Of a DNA stretch of 64,000 nt, positions 26,688 to 34,999 are shown in pieces; within the stretch, counting starts at the first letter, position 1, and each line of letters begins with the position of its first letter. A program made the position numbers and the translations under genes. Under the pieces are notes generated by a model. The model did no database searches. It was given only the letters and a program-made list of their open reading frames with translations, and was not told the DNA's origin. The DNA is taken from the NCBI RefSeq assembly GCF_900115265.1, contig NZ_FOVU01000002.1:1-64000 (forward strand), written 5' to 3'. Source of the DNA: Bradyrhizobium sp. Ghvi. GTDB lineage: Bacteria > Pseudomonadota > Alphaproteobacteria > Rhizobiales > Xanthobacteraceae.

Positions 26688-26720
26688 CGAGGTCCGGACT
26701 CCTAGGCACTCCGGACCTCG
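26688..26720. terminator. Hairpin terminator between ilvD upstream region and DUF1236 gene
   Basis: A perfect 11-bp stem CGAGGTCCGGA (26688-26698) and TCCGGACCTCG (26710-26720) with an 11-nt loop, followed on the plus strand by AAACTTTTATG. It lies 86 bp past the end of the minus-strand DUF1236 gene, so it may serve that gene or a plus-strand transcript. Confidence 0.5.
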
Positions 26721-26805
26721 AAACTTTTATGATTGAACACAATTTCGCGCCGCCGGCACCATGAGCCGCGCGGCGCGAAGTCGTTTCAGCACCTCTTCCG
26801 CAGGC

Positions 26806-28116
26806 CTAGCGCGTTTGCGGCTCGAGCGTCACGGTGCAGTCGCCCTGCCCTTGCGTTGCAACCACGATATCGCCGGCCGCTGCACCGAGCGGGATCGGGG
26901 CGGATGAGCCGCCGCCGGGCAGCTGAACCGTTACGCTCAGCGAATCCGTGCGTGCGCTCGAGCCCACCGTCGACGGTTCGACTTCGGTCACGTTGCCCGA
27001 AGCGTCACGCCGCATGATCCGGCAATTCACATTGCTGCCGCCGGCTGCGGCCATGCTCGAGGATGCGCCGCCGCTCATCTGCGCGCGGGCCCGTGACGGA
27101 TCGCGCGGCACCTCGCTGACGATGCGATGCGTCCGCGGCTCCACGATGACCACGTCGTCATCCGTCGCGAAATACTCGTAGTCGCGATATTCGGGCTCGA
27201 TCGAGACGATCTCGGGCGGCAGTCGATAGAGACGCACGCGCGGGGGTATCGTCTCGCCGACCCGGATCGAGATGTTCAGGTTGCGCTCCGGCTCGGCCAG
27301 ATGCTCGCGGCTCAATCGTTCCGAGATTTGCACCTGCTTCTCCGACGTCACCCGGGCCTGCTGATTGACCTGCGTGTTGGTCTGGGTGGTCTGGTTGGCT
27401 TGATTGGTTTGCGTGGCCGTCGTGGGCGGTGCGCTCTGCGCGTTGTTGGTCGGGGCCGTCCGGCTGGTGTCGGTTGCGGTAGCCGGCCGGTTGCCTTGCT
27501 GCGCGGGCTGCTGCTCCGCAGCGTTCCGCGGCGGCTGGCTCTGGTTGCGCTCGTTCTGGTTGGCCGCCGCTCCCGTGCGCTCATTCTGCTGGCCAGCGGG
27601 ACCGCTCTTGGATTTCTCGGACTCGGCCGTCGACTTCTGCGGTGCAGACTTGTCCTGCTTCGTCTCGGCGCGGTTCTTGTCGGCGTCATGGCCCTGTTTC
27701 GCGCTCTCGGCCTCCCGATTGCGATCCTTCGAGGGCTCGCGGGATTCCTGTGCCTGCTCTTTCGCATTCGGCGCGTTGCGTTCGGCGGCATTGGCCGGCT
27801 GACGCTTGTCCTCGTTGGCCTCATGCTTGGCGGCGCCCTTCTCTTCGCGACCCGCACCCTGCAGTTTCTCCTGGGCGCCCTGCGCGCGTTCTTGAACGCG
27901 CTCTTGCGTCCGCTCTTGGCCGCGTTCTTGGGCGCGCTCTTGCCCGCGCTCCTGGACACGCTCCTGGGCCGCACCGCCACGCTGCGGCGCCGCGCCTTTT
28001 GCCGGTTCCTCGGTCCGTTTCGGCTCGTCCTTCCGCTCTGGCGACTGGGCATAGGCGAGCCCGGATGTGAGCATAAGTCCGATGGCCGCGGTCGATAACA
28101 TCAAGTGCTTGGGCAT
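26806..28116 (-). CDS. DUF1236 family exported protein with disordered repeat region
   Basis: A 436-residue protein. Signal peptide at residues 1-23 (LSTAAIGLMLTSGLAYA). Residues 25-280 are low complexity and hydrophilic, first with seven QERx tetrapeptides (51-78), then Glu/Lys/Asn/Gln-rich sequence. The DUF1236-like part is at about 285-345: IRVGETIPPRVRLYRLPPEI then a DDDVVIVEPRTHRIVSEV-type ending. A Ser/Gly-rich C-terminal region follows with two Cys (NCRIMRRD, GDCTVTLE). ATG 28116 has GAGAGG just upstream. Probably a periplasmic or surface protein; function unknown. Confidence 0.85.
   Translation of the reverse strand: MPKHLMLSTAAIGLMLTSGLAYAQSPERKDEPKRTEEPAKGAAPQRGGAAQERVQERGQERAQERGQERTQERVQERAQGAQEKLQGAGREEKGAAKHEANEDKRQPANAAERNAPNAKEQAQESREPSKDRNREAESAKQGHDADKNRAETKQDKSAPQKSTAESEKSKSGPAGQQNERTGAAANQNERNQSQPPRNAAEQQPAQQGNRPATATDTSRTAPTNNAQSAPPTTATQTNQANQTTQTNTQVNQQARVTSEKQVQISERLSREHLAEPERNLNISIRVGETIPPRVRLYRLPPEIVSIEPEYRDYEYFATDDDVVIVEPRTHRIVSEVPRDPSRARAQMSGGASSSMAAAGGSNVNCRIMRRDASGNVTEVEPSTVGSSARTDSLSVTVQLPGGGSSAPIPLGAAAGDIVVATQGQGDCTVTLEPQTR
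27883..27966 (-). repeat. Seven tandem 12-nt units encoding QERx
   Basis: Encodes QERV-QERG-QERA-QERG-QERT-QERV-QERA within the DUF1236 protein. Units differ mainly in the fourth codon and at wobble positions. Coding, so not a CRISPR or intergenic repeat. Confidence 0.85.
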
Positions 28117-28219
28117 GGTCCCTCTCCTCGACAATTCGCAATGACAAACGCGAACGTTCTGTCAGAGCGAATGTTCCTGAGCGGGAACGCCGTTATTGCC
28201 CATGAAGATCAGGCCGCGC

Positions 28220-28603
28220 TTACATCGCATCCTTGAGCGTCAGCTTTGCCGTGAAGGTCACGCTGGTCTTGCCGACCAGCGCCATGCCGTTCACCTCGGC
28301 ACCACCTGCTGAGTAGTCGCCTGAGAAGCCGCACGTGACCTCCCTGCCGCCAAAGGCCAGCGTCTTGCCGACAGCTTCGGTATGCTGATTGACGATCATG
28401 TCGCCGCGCCACTTGCCGTTCCGGAAGGTGTAGCTGCCGGTGTAGTAGAAATAGCTGTCGCCGCCCATGATGCGCCCGTCGCAGAGCACGACCACGCCGC
28501 GCGCCTGGCCGCGCTTGCCGTCACGCATTTCGATCTCGAAGATATAGAGGCCGTTGACGACCCCGGTCTCTTCGCCTGCTTCCGACCCGCCCCCGCCGGA
28601 CAT
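28220..28603 (-). CDS. GrlR-like regulatory protein
   Basis: A 127-residue protein. After a Gly-rich start it reads NGLYIFEIEMRDGKRGQARG, then GVVVLCDGRIMGGDSYFYYTGSY, the beta-barrel pattern of the GrlR family, whose founding member inhibits a type III secretion regulator in enteropathogens. In rhizobia such proteins occur without that system, so the target is unknown. ATG 28603 has GGGAGA about seven bases upstream. It lies 37 bp after nadE on the same strand. Confidence 0.72.
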   Translation of the reverse strand: MSGGGGSEAGEETGVVNGLYIFEIEMRDGKRGQARGVVVLCDGRIMGGDSYFYYTGSYTFRNGKWRGDMIVNQHTEAVGKTLAFGGREVTCGFSGDYSAGGAEVNGMALVGKTSVTFTAKLTLKDAM

Positions 28604-28640
28604 CAGATCATCTCCCGATAATCTCGATCGCCCACATCGA

Positions 28641-30674
28641 TCAGCCCGGCACGTTGCGCTCGAGGTCCTCGAGCCAGGCCGCCGCACTCGAATCCGACGG
28701 CGCACGCCAGTCGCCGCGCGGCGACAATGAGCCGCCAGCGGAGACCTTCGGTCCGTTCGGCATCGCCGACCGCTTGAACTGGCTGAAGGCGAAGAACCGA
28801 CGCAAGAACACCTCCAGCCAGCGGCGGATCTCCGCCAGATCATATGCCTTGCGCTTGTCGGCCGGAAACGCCGGTGGCCACTCGCCGCTGGCGATGTCCT
28901 TCCAGGCGTGCAGCGCCATGAAGGCGACCTTGGACGGCCTTAAGCCGAAGCGCAGCGTGTAGAACAGATTGAAGTCCTGCAGCTCATAGGGCCCGACCGA
29001 GGCCTCCGTGCTCTGCGGCTTCTCGCCCGGCTTGGCCGGAACCAGCTCCGGCGAGATTTCGGCCGACAGGATCGAAGCCAGCGTTCCGTTCACATCGCCG
29101 CTGAATTGCTTTGAGGCGATCACCCAGCGGATCAGGTGCTGGATCAACGTCTTTGGCACGCCCGCGTTGACATTGTAGTGCGCCATCTGGTCGCCGACAC
29201 CATAGGTGCACCAGCCGAGCGCGAGCTCGGAAAGATCGCCGGTGCCGATGACGATGCCGCCATGATGATTGGCGAGACGGAAGAGATAGTCGGTGCGCAG
29301 GCCCGCCTGCACGTTCTCGAAGGTGACATCGTAGACCTTCTCGCCCGTGCCGAAGGGATGGCCGATATCCTTCAGCATCTGCGTCGCGGTGGTGCGGATG
29401 TCGAGCTCCTGCCCGGTCGTCTTGAGCGCCTTCATCAGCGCCAATGCGTTGGTTTTGCTCTCGCTGCCGGTGGCGAAGCCCGGCATGGTGTAGGCGAGGA
29501 TGTTTTCGCGCGGCAGGCCGAGCAGGTCGACGGCCTTTGCGGCAACGATCAGCGCGTGGGTGGAATCGAGACCGCCGGAAACGCCAATCACGACACGCTT
29601 GGTGCCGGTCGCGCGCATGCGCTGCACGAGGCCGGCGACCTGGATGTTGTAGGCTTCGTAGCAATCCTGCTCCAGCAGGCTTTCATCGCTCGGCACGAAT
29701 GGAAAGCGCTCGATCTTGCGCAGGAAGCCGATGTCGGCGGCCGGCGGCTTCAGCGCGAAGCTGATCTTGCGGAAATTGCCTTCGCGCTGCCGGCGGTTGT
29801 CGTCGAACGTGCCCATCAGGGCGCGCTCCTGCCGGAGGAGGTCGAGATCGACGTCGGCATAGGTGACCTGACCGCCCTGGCGGAACCGCTCGCCCTCGGC
29901 GAGCAGCACGCCGTTCTCATAGATCGAGGTCTGGCCGTCCCAGGCGAGATCGGTCGTGGATTCGCCTGCGCCGGCAGCGGAATAGACATAGGCCGCAAGG
30001 CAGCGTGCCGAGGTCGATTGGCACAGCAGCGCACGCGAGCGCGCCCGGCCGATCGTGATCGGACTGCCCGACAGGTTGATCAGCACAGTGGCGCCGGCGA
30101 GCGCGAGCTCCGAGGCCGGTGTCACCGGGATCCACATGTCCTCGCAGATCTCGACGCCGATGGTCAGGCCCGGCACGTCCTCGGCCGCAAACAGCAGGTC
30201 GGTCCCGAACGGAGCGCGATGCTTGCCGATGGCGATGGCTTCACCTGCGATGCCGGCACCGGAGGCGAAATGGCGTCCTTCGTAGAATTCACGATACGTC
30301 GGCAGATAGCTCTTGGGCACGACGCCAAGCACGTTGCCGCGATGGATGACGACGGCACAGTTGTAGATCCTGACGCCGAAGCGCAGCGGCGCACCGACGA
30401 TCAGGACGGTCATGAGTGCTGCGGAGGCCTCGGTGATCGTGGCAAGGCCGCGCTCGACCGCGTCGAGCAGCGGGTCCTGCTTCACCAGATCCTCGATCGC
30501 GTAGCCGGACAGGCACAGCTCCGGAAACACGGCAACCGCCACGGCCTGGTCATGGCAGGCGCCCGCCGCGGCCAGGACGGCCTTCGCATTGGCTGTGGGA
30601 TCGGCCACATGAGACGTGGTGACGCAGGCCGCGACGCGCGCAAATCCGTGGGCGTAGATCGAATGGAAGCTCAT
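28641..30674 (-). CDS. nadE: Glutamine-dependent NAD+ synthetase
   Basis: A 677-residue two-domain enzyme making NAD from nicotinate adenine dinucleotide with glutamine as the ammonia source. The N-terminal nitrilase-type glutaminase has the triad Glu52 (PELCLSGY), Lys121 (VPKSYLP) and Cys177 (VEICEDMW). The C-terminal synthetase has the ATP pyrophosphatase loop GVSGGLDSTHAL near residue 363 and the later GTGDLSELALGW. The length fits the long-type enzyme. ATG 30674 (MSFHSIYAHGFARVA) matches the family start. pncA of NAD salvage lies one gene away. Confidence 0.96.
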   Translation of the reverse strand: MSFHSIYAHGFARVAACVTTSHVADPTANAKAVLAAAGACHDQAVAVAVFPELCLSGYAIEDLVKQDPLLDAVERGLATITEASAALMTVLIVGAPLRFGVRIYNCAVVIHRGNVLGVVPKSYLPTYREFYEGRHFASGAGIAGEAIAIGKHRAPFGTDLLFAAEDVPGLTIGVEICEDMWIPVTPASELALAGATVLINLSGSPITIGRARSRALLCQSTSARCLAAYVYSAAGAGESTTDLAWDGQTSIYENGVLLAEGERFRQGGQVTYADVDLDLLRQERALMGTFDDNRRQREGNFRKISFALKPPAADIGFLRKIERFPFVPSDESLLEQDCYEAYNIQVAGLVQRMRATGTKRVVIGVSGGLDSTHALIVAAKAVDLLGLPRENILAYTMPGFATGSESKTNALALMKALKTTGQELDIRTTATQMLKDIGHPFGTGEKVYDVTFENVQAGLRTDYLFRLANHHGGIVIGTGDLSELALGWCTYGVGDQMAHYNVNAGVPKTLIQHLIRWVIASKQFSGDVNGTLASILSAEISPELVPAKPGEKPQSTEASVGPYELQDFNLFYTLRFGLRPSKVAFMALHAWKDIASGEWPPAFPADKRKAYDLAEIRRWLEVFLRRFFAFSQFKRSAMPNGPKVSAGGSLSPRGDWRAPSDSSAAAWLEDLERNVPG

Positions 30675-30809
30675 CGAGCAGAGGACCCTTAAATTTTGTC
30701 GGAGCGGCCGCCGCCGGCTCCGGACTCTATTTAGCCCATCACCATGGCCACGTGCAGGCCATGGGCGATCATGCATAACGGATTTGCAGCTTCGCCGGTC
30801 CTTTCGATC

Positions 30810-31934
30810 TCAGGCGCTTCGTGCCAGCACGCTGGAGAGGTCGTCCAGCAGCCATTCGGCGATCCGGGGCCATGCGTGGGCGTGGGTCCTCGCACCCATG
30901 AACAGGCCGAGATGGTTGCTGGGCTCGGAGGCTGCGGCAACGAAAGCCGGTGGCGTGCCGACGAGGCTGGCGGTCGCAAGCGCCTGCGTAGCCGGCACGA
31001 CATCGTCGTCGAGCCCGGCCAGCAGGAAAATCGGCGCCTTGACGTCCTTCAGATCGATGCCGCGGCCGAGCGCCGTGAAATTGCCGGAGGCGATGCGGTT
31101 CTCCCGGAAGATCCAGTTGACGATCTGGAGATAATAGGTGCCCGGCAAATTGAGCGTCTCGGCGTTCCAACGATCGAAGCGCGCGAGCAGCGCTGCGCCC
31201 TCCTCGTCCGACAGGTCTCTCTGCAGTGCCACGGCGATGTCGTCGCGGTCGGGCGACTTCGACCAGACATGCAGCATCTCTTCGCCGCTGACATTGCCGC
31301 CGCCGCGTGCGACGAGCTGATCGTAGAGCATTTCGGGCGCGCTGCGGGCAAGTTGCGACAGCCGGGACTCGACCGAGAGATCCACCGGCGCTCCGACCAG
31401 GACCAGCCGCCGCACCTTGGCCGGAAAACGCGCTGCATAAAGCAGTGACAGCCAACCACCCTGGCACAGACCGACCAGATCGACGGGAGCGCCGATCTCG
31501 TCGACGGCGACGTTGAGGTCGCCAAGATAGCTATCGATCGAGAGATGGCGCATCTCGGGCGAAGCCGAGCGCCAGTCGGTGAGATAGATCCGACCGATGC
31601 CGCCATGTTGCAGCGACTGAACCACGCTGTGGCCGGGCGCAAAATCGGCGATCTGGGCCCGATGCAGCGCATAGGGCGCGCAGACCAGCGCCGGATGGCC
31701 GGATCGCGTCCGTGAGCAATCGCGCAGACGCATGGTGGCAAGCTCCAGTGCCACGCTGGCGGGCGTGGTCCAGGAAAGCTCGCTCTCGGCCTGCTCCAGC
31801 GGACTGCGCTCCAGCCACCACAGGCAGGCGTCCATCGCGAGCCGTGCCGCGGCAAATGGCCACAACATGGGGTCCTCAGGGACATGCCCCGCTTCGCGTG
31901 GCCGTGGCTGTTTTCCGGTCTTCTCCGCAACCAT
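30810..31934 (-). CDS. PhaC-like alpha/beta hydrolase with Cys nucleophile
   Basis: A 374-residue alpha/beta-fold protein. The nucleophile elbow GLCQGG (Cys157) matches polyhydroxyalkanoate synthases, which use Cys rather than Ser. The Asp (LLAGLDDDVVP) and His (EPSNHLGLFMG) of the triad also fit that family, as do YLTDWRSA and the LVLVGAPVDL strand. At 374 residues it lacks the long N-terminal domain of class I PhaC (about 590). It may be a PHA-related acyltransferase or depolymerase, or a hydrolase borrowing the fold. Between nadE and pncA; 13 bp after pncA. Confidence 0.75.
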   Translation of the reverse strand: MVAEKTGKQPRPREAGHVPEDPMLWPFAAARLAMDACLWWLERSPLEQAESELSWTTPASVALELATMRLRDCSRTRSGHPALVCAPYALHRAQIADFAPGHSVVQSLQHGGIGRIYLTDWRSASPEMRHLSIDSYLGDLNVAVDEIGAPVDLVGLCQGGWLSLLYAARFPAKVRRLVLVGAPVDLSVESRLSQLARSAPEMLYDQLVARGGGNVSGEEMLHVWSKSPDRDDIAVALQRDLSDEEGAALLARFDRWNAETLNLPGTYYLQIVNWIFRENRIASGNFTALGRGIDLKDVKAPIFLLAGLDDDVVPATQALATASLVGTPPAFVAAASEPSNHLGLFMGARTHAHAWPRIAEWLLDDLSSVLARSA

Positions 31935-31947
31935 TATCGCGTGATCC

Positions 31948-32574
31948 TCACAAGAATGCCTCCAGGCTGACGACGGAAATGCCGCGCTCCCTGAAGCTGC
32001 GATGGGTCGCCGCGACCGAGCCGTCGAGGTCTATGCCGCGGCAGGCGTCCTCGATCACGGCAACCTCGAAACCCGCCTTGCGCGCGTCCTCCGCGGAAAA
32101 GCGGACGCAAAAATCGAGCGCGAGGCCGGCGACGAAAACGGTTTTCAGCTCGCGTTCGCGCAAATAGCCAAGCAGGCCGGTCGGCGTCGTTTTGTCGTTC
32201 TCGAACAGAGCCGAGTAGGAGTCGATGCTGCGACGGAAGCCCTTGCGCACCAAAAGGCTCGCCCGCCTGACGTCCAGATCCCGGTGGAATTCGGCCCCGG
32301 CCGTGCCCTGGACGCAATGGGTCGGCCAGAGCACCTGAGTGCCGTAGTCGAGCTCGATGGTCTGGAACGGCTGCTTGCCCGCGTGGTTCGCCGCGAACGA
32401 GACGTGGTCGCCCGGATGCCAGTCCTGCGTCAGCACCACATTGGCGAATTTTTGGGCGATCCGGTTGATCGCGGGGACGACCTTCTCGCCGCCGGGAACG
32501 GCAAGCGCTCCGCCCGTGCAAAAATCGTTCTGCACATCGATCACCAGCAGCACGTCGCGGTCGGATATCTTCAT
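31948..32574 (-). CDS. pncA: Nicotinamidase
   Basis: A 208-residue isochorismatase-fold amidase converting nicotinamide to nicotinate in NAD salvage. Catalytic Asp13 (VIDVQNDF), Lys111 (VRKGFRRSIDS) and Cys156 (LALDFCVRFS) are present, as are metal ligands Asp52, His54 and His86 (TQDWHPGDH, WPTHCVQG). ATG 32574 (MKISDRDVLL) is preferred; ATG 32586 would add four residues. Divergent from glk. Proximity to nadE fits one pathway. Confidence 0.94.
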   Translation of the reverse strand: MKISDRDVLLVIDVQNDFCTGGALAVPGGEKVVPAINRIAQKFANVVLTQDWHPGDHVSFAANHAGKQPFQTIELDYGTQVLWPTHCVQGTAGAEFHRDLDVRRASLLVRKGFRRSIDSYSALFENDKTTPTGLLGYLRERELKTVFVAGLALDFCVRFSAEDARKAGFEVAVIEDACRGIDLDGSVAATHRSFRERGISVVSLEAFL

Positions 32575-32818
32575 CGCAGATCCCATGTATCCGCCCGGCG
32601 CAACCAAGGCCGGCCGTTCGCGACAGTGTCGATCTTCCGGCACGAGTTCGCAACACTCGGCATCCCGGCCGCCCGATCCTCCTGGATGCAACACTTTGGG
32701 TCCATCCGTGTTGACTAGCAGCACCCGAGGGCGGATTCTCGGATCCCCGTGCCATGTGCGTCGGGACGAACGAGTGGAGGAGGAAGGTTCCCGCAGCCTG
32801 CAAGGCAACGGCAGCCAA

Positions 32819-33793
32819 ATGGACATGAGTATCGGCAAGACAGGAAATATTCTTCTCGCCGATATCGGCGGCACCAATGCGCGCTTTGCCCTGAGCAATG
32901 GCGAGCAGATCGGGACTATTGACTATGTGAAGGTCGCCGATCATCCCACGGTCCGCGAGGCCATCGCCGACGTGCTCCGGCGTGCCAACAGCGAGAAGCC
33001 GATCAGGGCCGTCCTGGCCGTCGCCGGACCCGTCACCAACAATCGCTGTGTCATGACCAACAGCCCATGGGTCATCGACGGCAACGAACTCCAGCCGGCG
33101 CTCGGCTTCGACAGCGTCCACGTGCTCAATGATTTCGAGGTGGTGGCCTGGTCCCTGCCCGCCCTGCAACCGGCGGATCTGATCCCGCTCGGCGGCCAAG
33201 ACGGCATGCCCGGAGAACCGCTGCTCGTGGTCGGGCCGGGGACGGGTTTTGGCGTCTCGTGTCTGGTCGAGCGCCATGGCTCCCGGCTCGCCGTCGTCAC
33301 GGAGGCAGGTCACGCCACCCTTCCGGCGGAGAACGAACGCGAGGAGCGCGTCATCGCCTCGATGCGCCGGCGCTTCGGCCATGTCTCGATCGAGCGCGGC
33401 GCCCTCTCCGGCTCCGGGCTGCAATCTCTCTACGAAGCGCTCGCCGAGGTCGATGAAGCCCAGGTGCCGCAACGCGATGCGGCCGGCATCACCAAAGCGG
33501 CGCTGGAGGGGACTTGCGAGGTCAGCCGTGCGACGCTGGAGATGTTTTGCGCCATTCTCGGCTCCGTTGCCGGCAATCTCGCGGTGACCTTCGGCGCCAG
33601 AGGCGGTGCCTACATCGCCGGCGGGATCGTGCCGCGCTTCCCGGAATTCCTCGCCGCCTCCGCATTCCGCGCGCGGTTCGAGGCCAAGGGACGCTTCCAG
33701 GATTATTTGCGCAACATTCCGACACGTCTCGTCGTCAAGCCCGACGCGAGCTTTGTCGGCCTGAAGATGTTTGCTGACCACATTGCGGATTGA
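32819..33793 (+). CDS. glk: Glucokinase
   Basis: A 324-residue ROK/hexokinase-fold kinase phosphorylating glucose to glucose-6-phosphate. The phosphate-binding loop LLADIGGTNARFAL is at 12-25, LNDFEVVAW carries the sugar-binding Asp, GPGTGFGVSCL follows, and EAGHATLP contains the Glu-x-Gly-His pair of bacterial glucokinases. The start may be ATG 32819 or 32825; neither has a strong ribosome-binding site. Confidence 0.95.
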   Translation: MDMSIGKTGNILLADIGGTNARFALSNGEQIGTIDYVKVADHPTVREAIADVLRRANSEKPIRAVLAVAGPVTNNRCVMTNSPWVIDGNELQPALGFDSVHVLNDFEVVAWSLPALQPADLIPLGGQDGMPGEPLLVVGPGTGFGVSCLVERHGSRLAVVTEAGHATLPAENEREERVIASMRRRFGHVSIERGALSGSGLQSLYEALAEVDEAQVPQRDAAGITKAALEGTCEVSRATLEMFCAILGSVAGNLAVTFGARGGAYIAGGIVPRFPEFLAASAFRARFEAKGRFQDYLRNIPTRLVVKPDASFVGLKMFADHIAD

Positions 33794-33940
33794 GGGGCTT
33801 CCGCTCCCTCGCATCACCCGGCGAGCGAATTCACAGCTGATCGCAGCCAATTTGTGGTTCCATGCATCATCGTGCTTGCCCGCTTGTCTGCAATGGGAAA
33901 CAATCCACGCGTGTGTGTGGCGTAGGTATGGGGGCGTGAC

Positions 33941-34144
33941 ATGCGTAAGCAGGACGTGGGTTTCGATTATCACCGCTATCACCGGCTGCTGAGCGAAGCG
34001 GACGATGACGACAAGCGCATGGCGCTGATCGAGCTGTTGATCGAGGAAAGAGCCCGGGATCGGTTGGCTGCCCAGCATGCCTCGGACCGCGCCGCGATGA
34101 CCGCGCACACCATCGCGACGGTGCTGAAAGGCGGCCGCAACTAA
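33941..34144 (+). CDS. Hypothetical protein, 67 residues
   Basis: Reads MRKQDVGFDYHRYHRLLSEA then DDDDKRMALIELLIEERARD and a helical end. GGGGGCG precedes the ATG at good spacing. It is mostly helical and charged, without a membrane segment. Small proteins of this make-up are common in rhizobia; no family name is assigned. Confidence 0.6.
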   Translation: MRKQDVGFDYHRYHRLLSEADDDDKRMALIELLIEERARDRLAAQHASDRAAMTAHTIATVLKGGRN

Positions 34145-34286
34145 CACTTGTAGAATCTCGCGCCCGGCGCGGCCAGTCGGCAATCGATTGCGTTTCCGTT
34201 AAGGATCCCTGGCAATCCCGTGTCAAACTTTTTGCACTAAGAGTTTCCCTCACCTGAGGCAATTCAGGATCAACACAAAGGGGGGA

Positions 34287-34448
34287 ATGAACATGAGCAT
34301 GATTTCGCTCGCCGAAATGCCGGCTGCCGTCCAGACCGAGTCGGGCGACTATTCTTTCAAGGCCATTGTCATCTTCTGCAGCATGGGGCTTCTCGCCTCC
34401 GTCAGCCTGATGGCGCACGGAATCGATCTCAGTGCCGGATTGATGTAA
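34287..34448 (+). CDS. Small membrane protein, 53 residues
   Basis: Begins MNMSMISLAEMPAAVQTESG and continues with one transmembrane helix (FKAIVIFCSMGLLASVSLMA). GGGGG lies directly upstream of the ATG and a strong terminator follows 26 bp after the stop, so this is very likely a short monocistronic gene. Function unknown. Confidence 0.65.
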   Translation: MNMSMISLAEMPAAVQTESGDYSFKAIVIFCSMGLLASVSLMAHGIDLSAGLM

Positions 34449-34473
34449 GACGCGGACCGATCTTTCGCCCTAC

Positions 34474-34505
34474 ATGACCGCCCTTTTTTCGGGCGGTCAT
34501 TTTCG
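34474..34505. terminator. Rho-independent terminator
   Basis: A 10-bp perfect stem ATGACCGCCC (34474-34483) and GGGCGGTCAT (34491-34500) with a TTTTTTC loop, followed by TTTCGTT. It ends the 53-residue gene and may also act on the convergent response-regulator gene. Confidence 0.85.
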
Positions 34506-34511
34506 TTGCTG

Positions 34512-34889
34512 TCAGTGCGGCACCTTGGCGGCCGCATCGGGAAACAGCGAGTCGATCATCGCCTTGAGCTGGTCGAGCGCGATCGGCTTGCGCAGGATCG
34601 GCCGGCGGCGGAGCAAGGACGGCAGCAATTCCGGCCCGTAACCGGTCGCGAACAGGAACGGCTTGCCGCGGCGCTCGATCAAATCGGCGACGGGATCGAC
34701 GTAAACACCCATCAGATTGATGTCGAGGATCGCGAAATCGTACTGCGCGGTCATCGCGAAGGCGCTCGCATCGCGCACATTGTCCGCTTCCGCGACGACG
34801 TGGTGGCCAAGCTCCTCCACCATGTCGGCGATCATCATCCGGATCAACGCCTCGTCTTCGACCAGGAAAACGGAGAGTCCGTCCGCCAT
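34512..34889 (-). CDS. Single-domain response regulator (receiver only)
   Basis: A 125-residue CheY-like receiver. Acidic pocket Glu11-Asp12 (LVEDEALIR), phosphoacceptor Asp56 (ILDINLMG), and the late Lys in ILRKPIALDQL are all in place. It has no output domain, so it works by protein contact or as a phosphate sink. ATG 34889 has GAGG five bases before it. No histidine kinase lies nearby. Confidence 0.9.
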   Translation of the reverse strand: MADGLSVFLVEDEALIRMMIADMVEELGHHVVAEADNVRDASAFAMTAQYDFAILDINLMGVYVDPVADLIERRGKPFLFATGYGPELLPSLLRRRPILRKPIALDQLKAMIDSLFPDAAAKVPH

Positions 34890-34999
34890 TTCAACCTCGC
34901 AGCCACCCCGCGAAGCTAAGCATACCCGATTGCAGAAAGCATTCACGAATTCGTGGCAGGCGCCGTTAATTTCAGCGCGCCTAATCCGATCCAACTTGA

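Noticed and set aside
27883..27966. Regular 12-nt repeats resembling a CRISPR or minisatellite
   Set aside because: They are in frame within a DUF1236 gene and lack spacers.
29136..30692. A 518-codon plus-strand frame opposite nadE
   Set aside because: Antisense shadow of nadE, with no recognisable domain.
31934..34183. A 749-codon minus-strand open frame covering pncA and antisense to glk
   Set aside because: It crosses real genes in other frames, is Arg/Gly/Asp rich without domain order, and is a GC-rich genome artefact.
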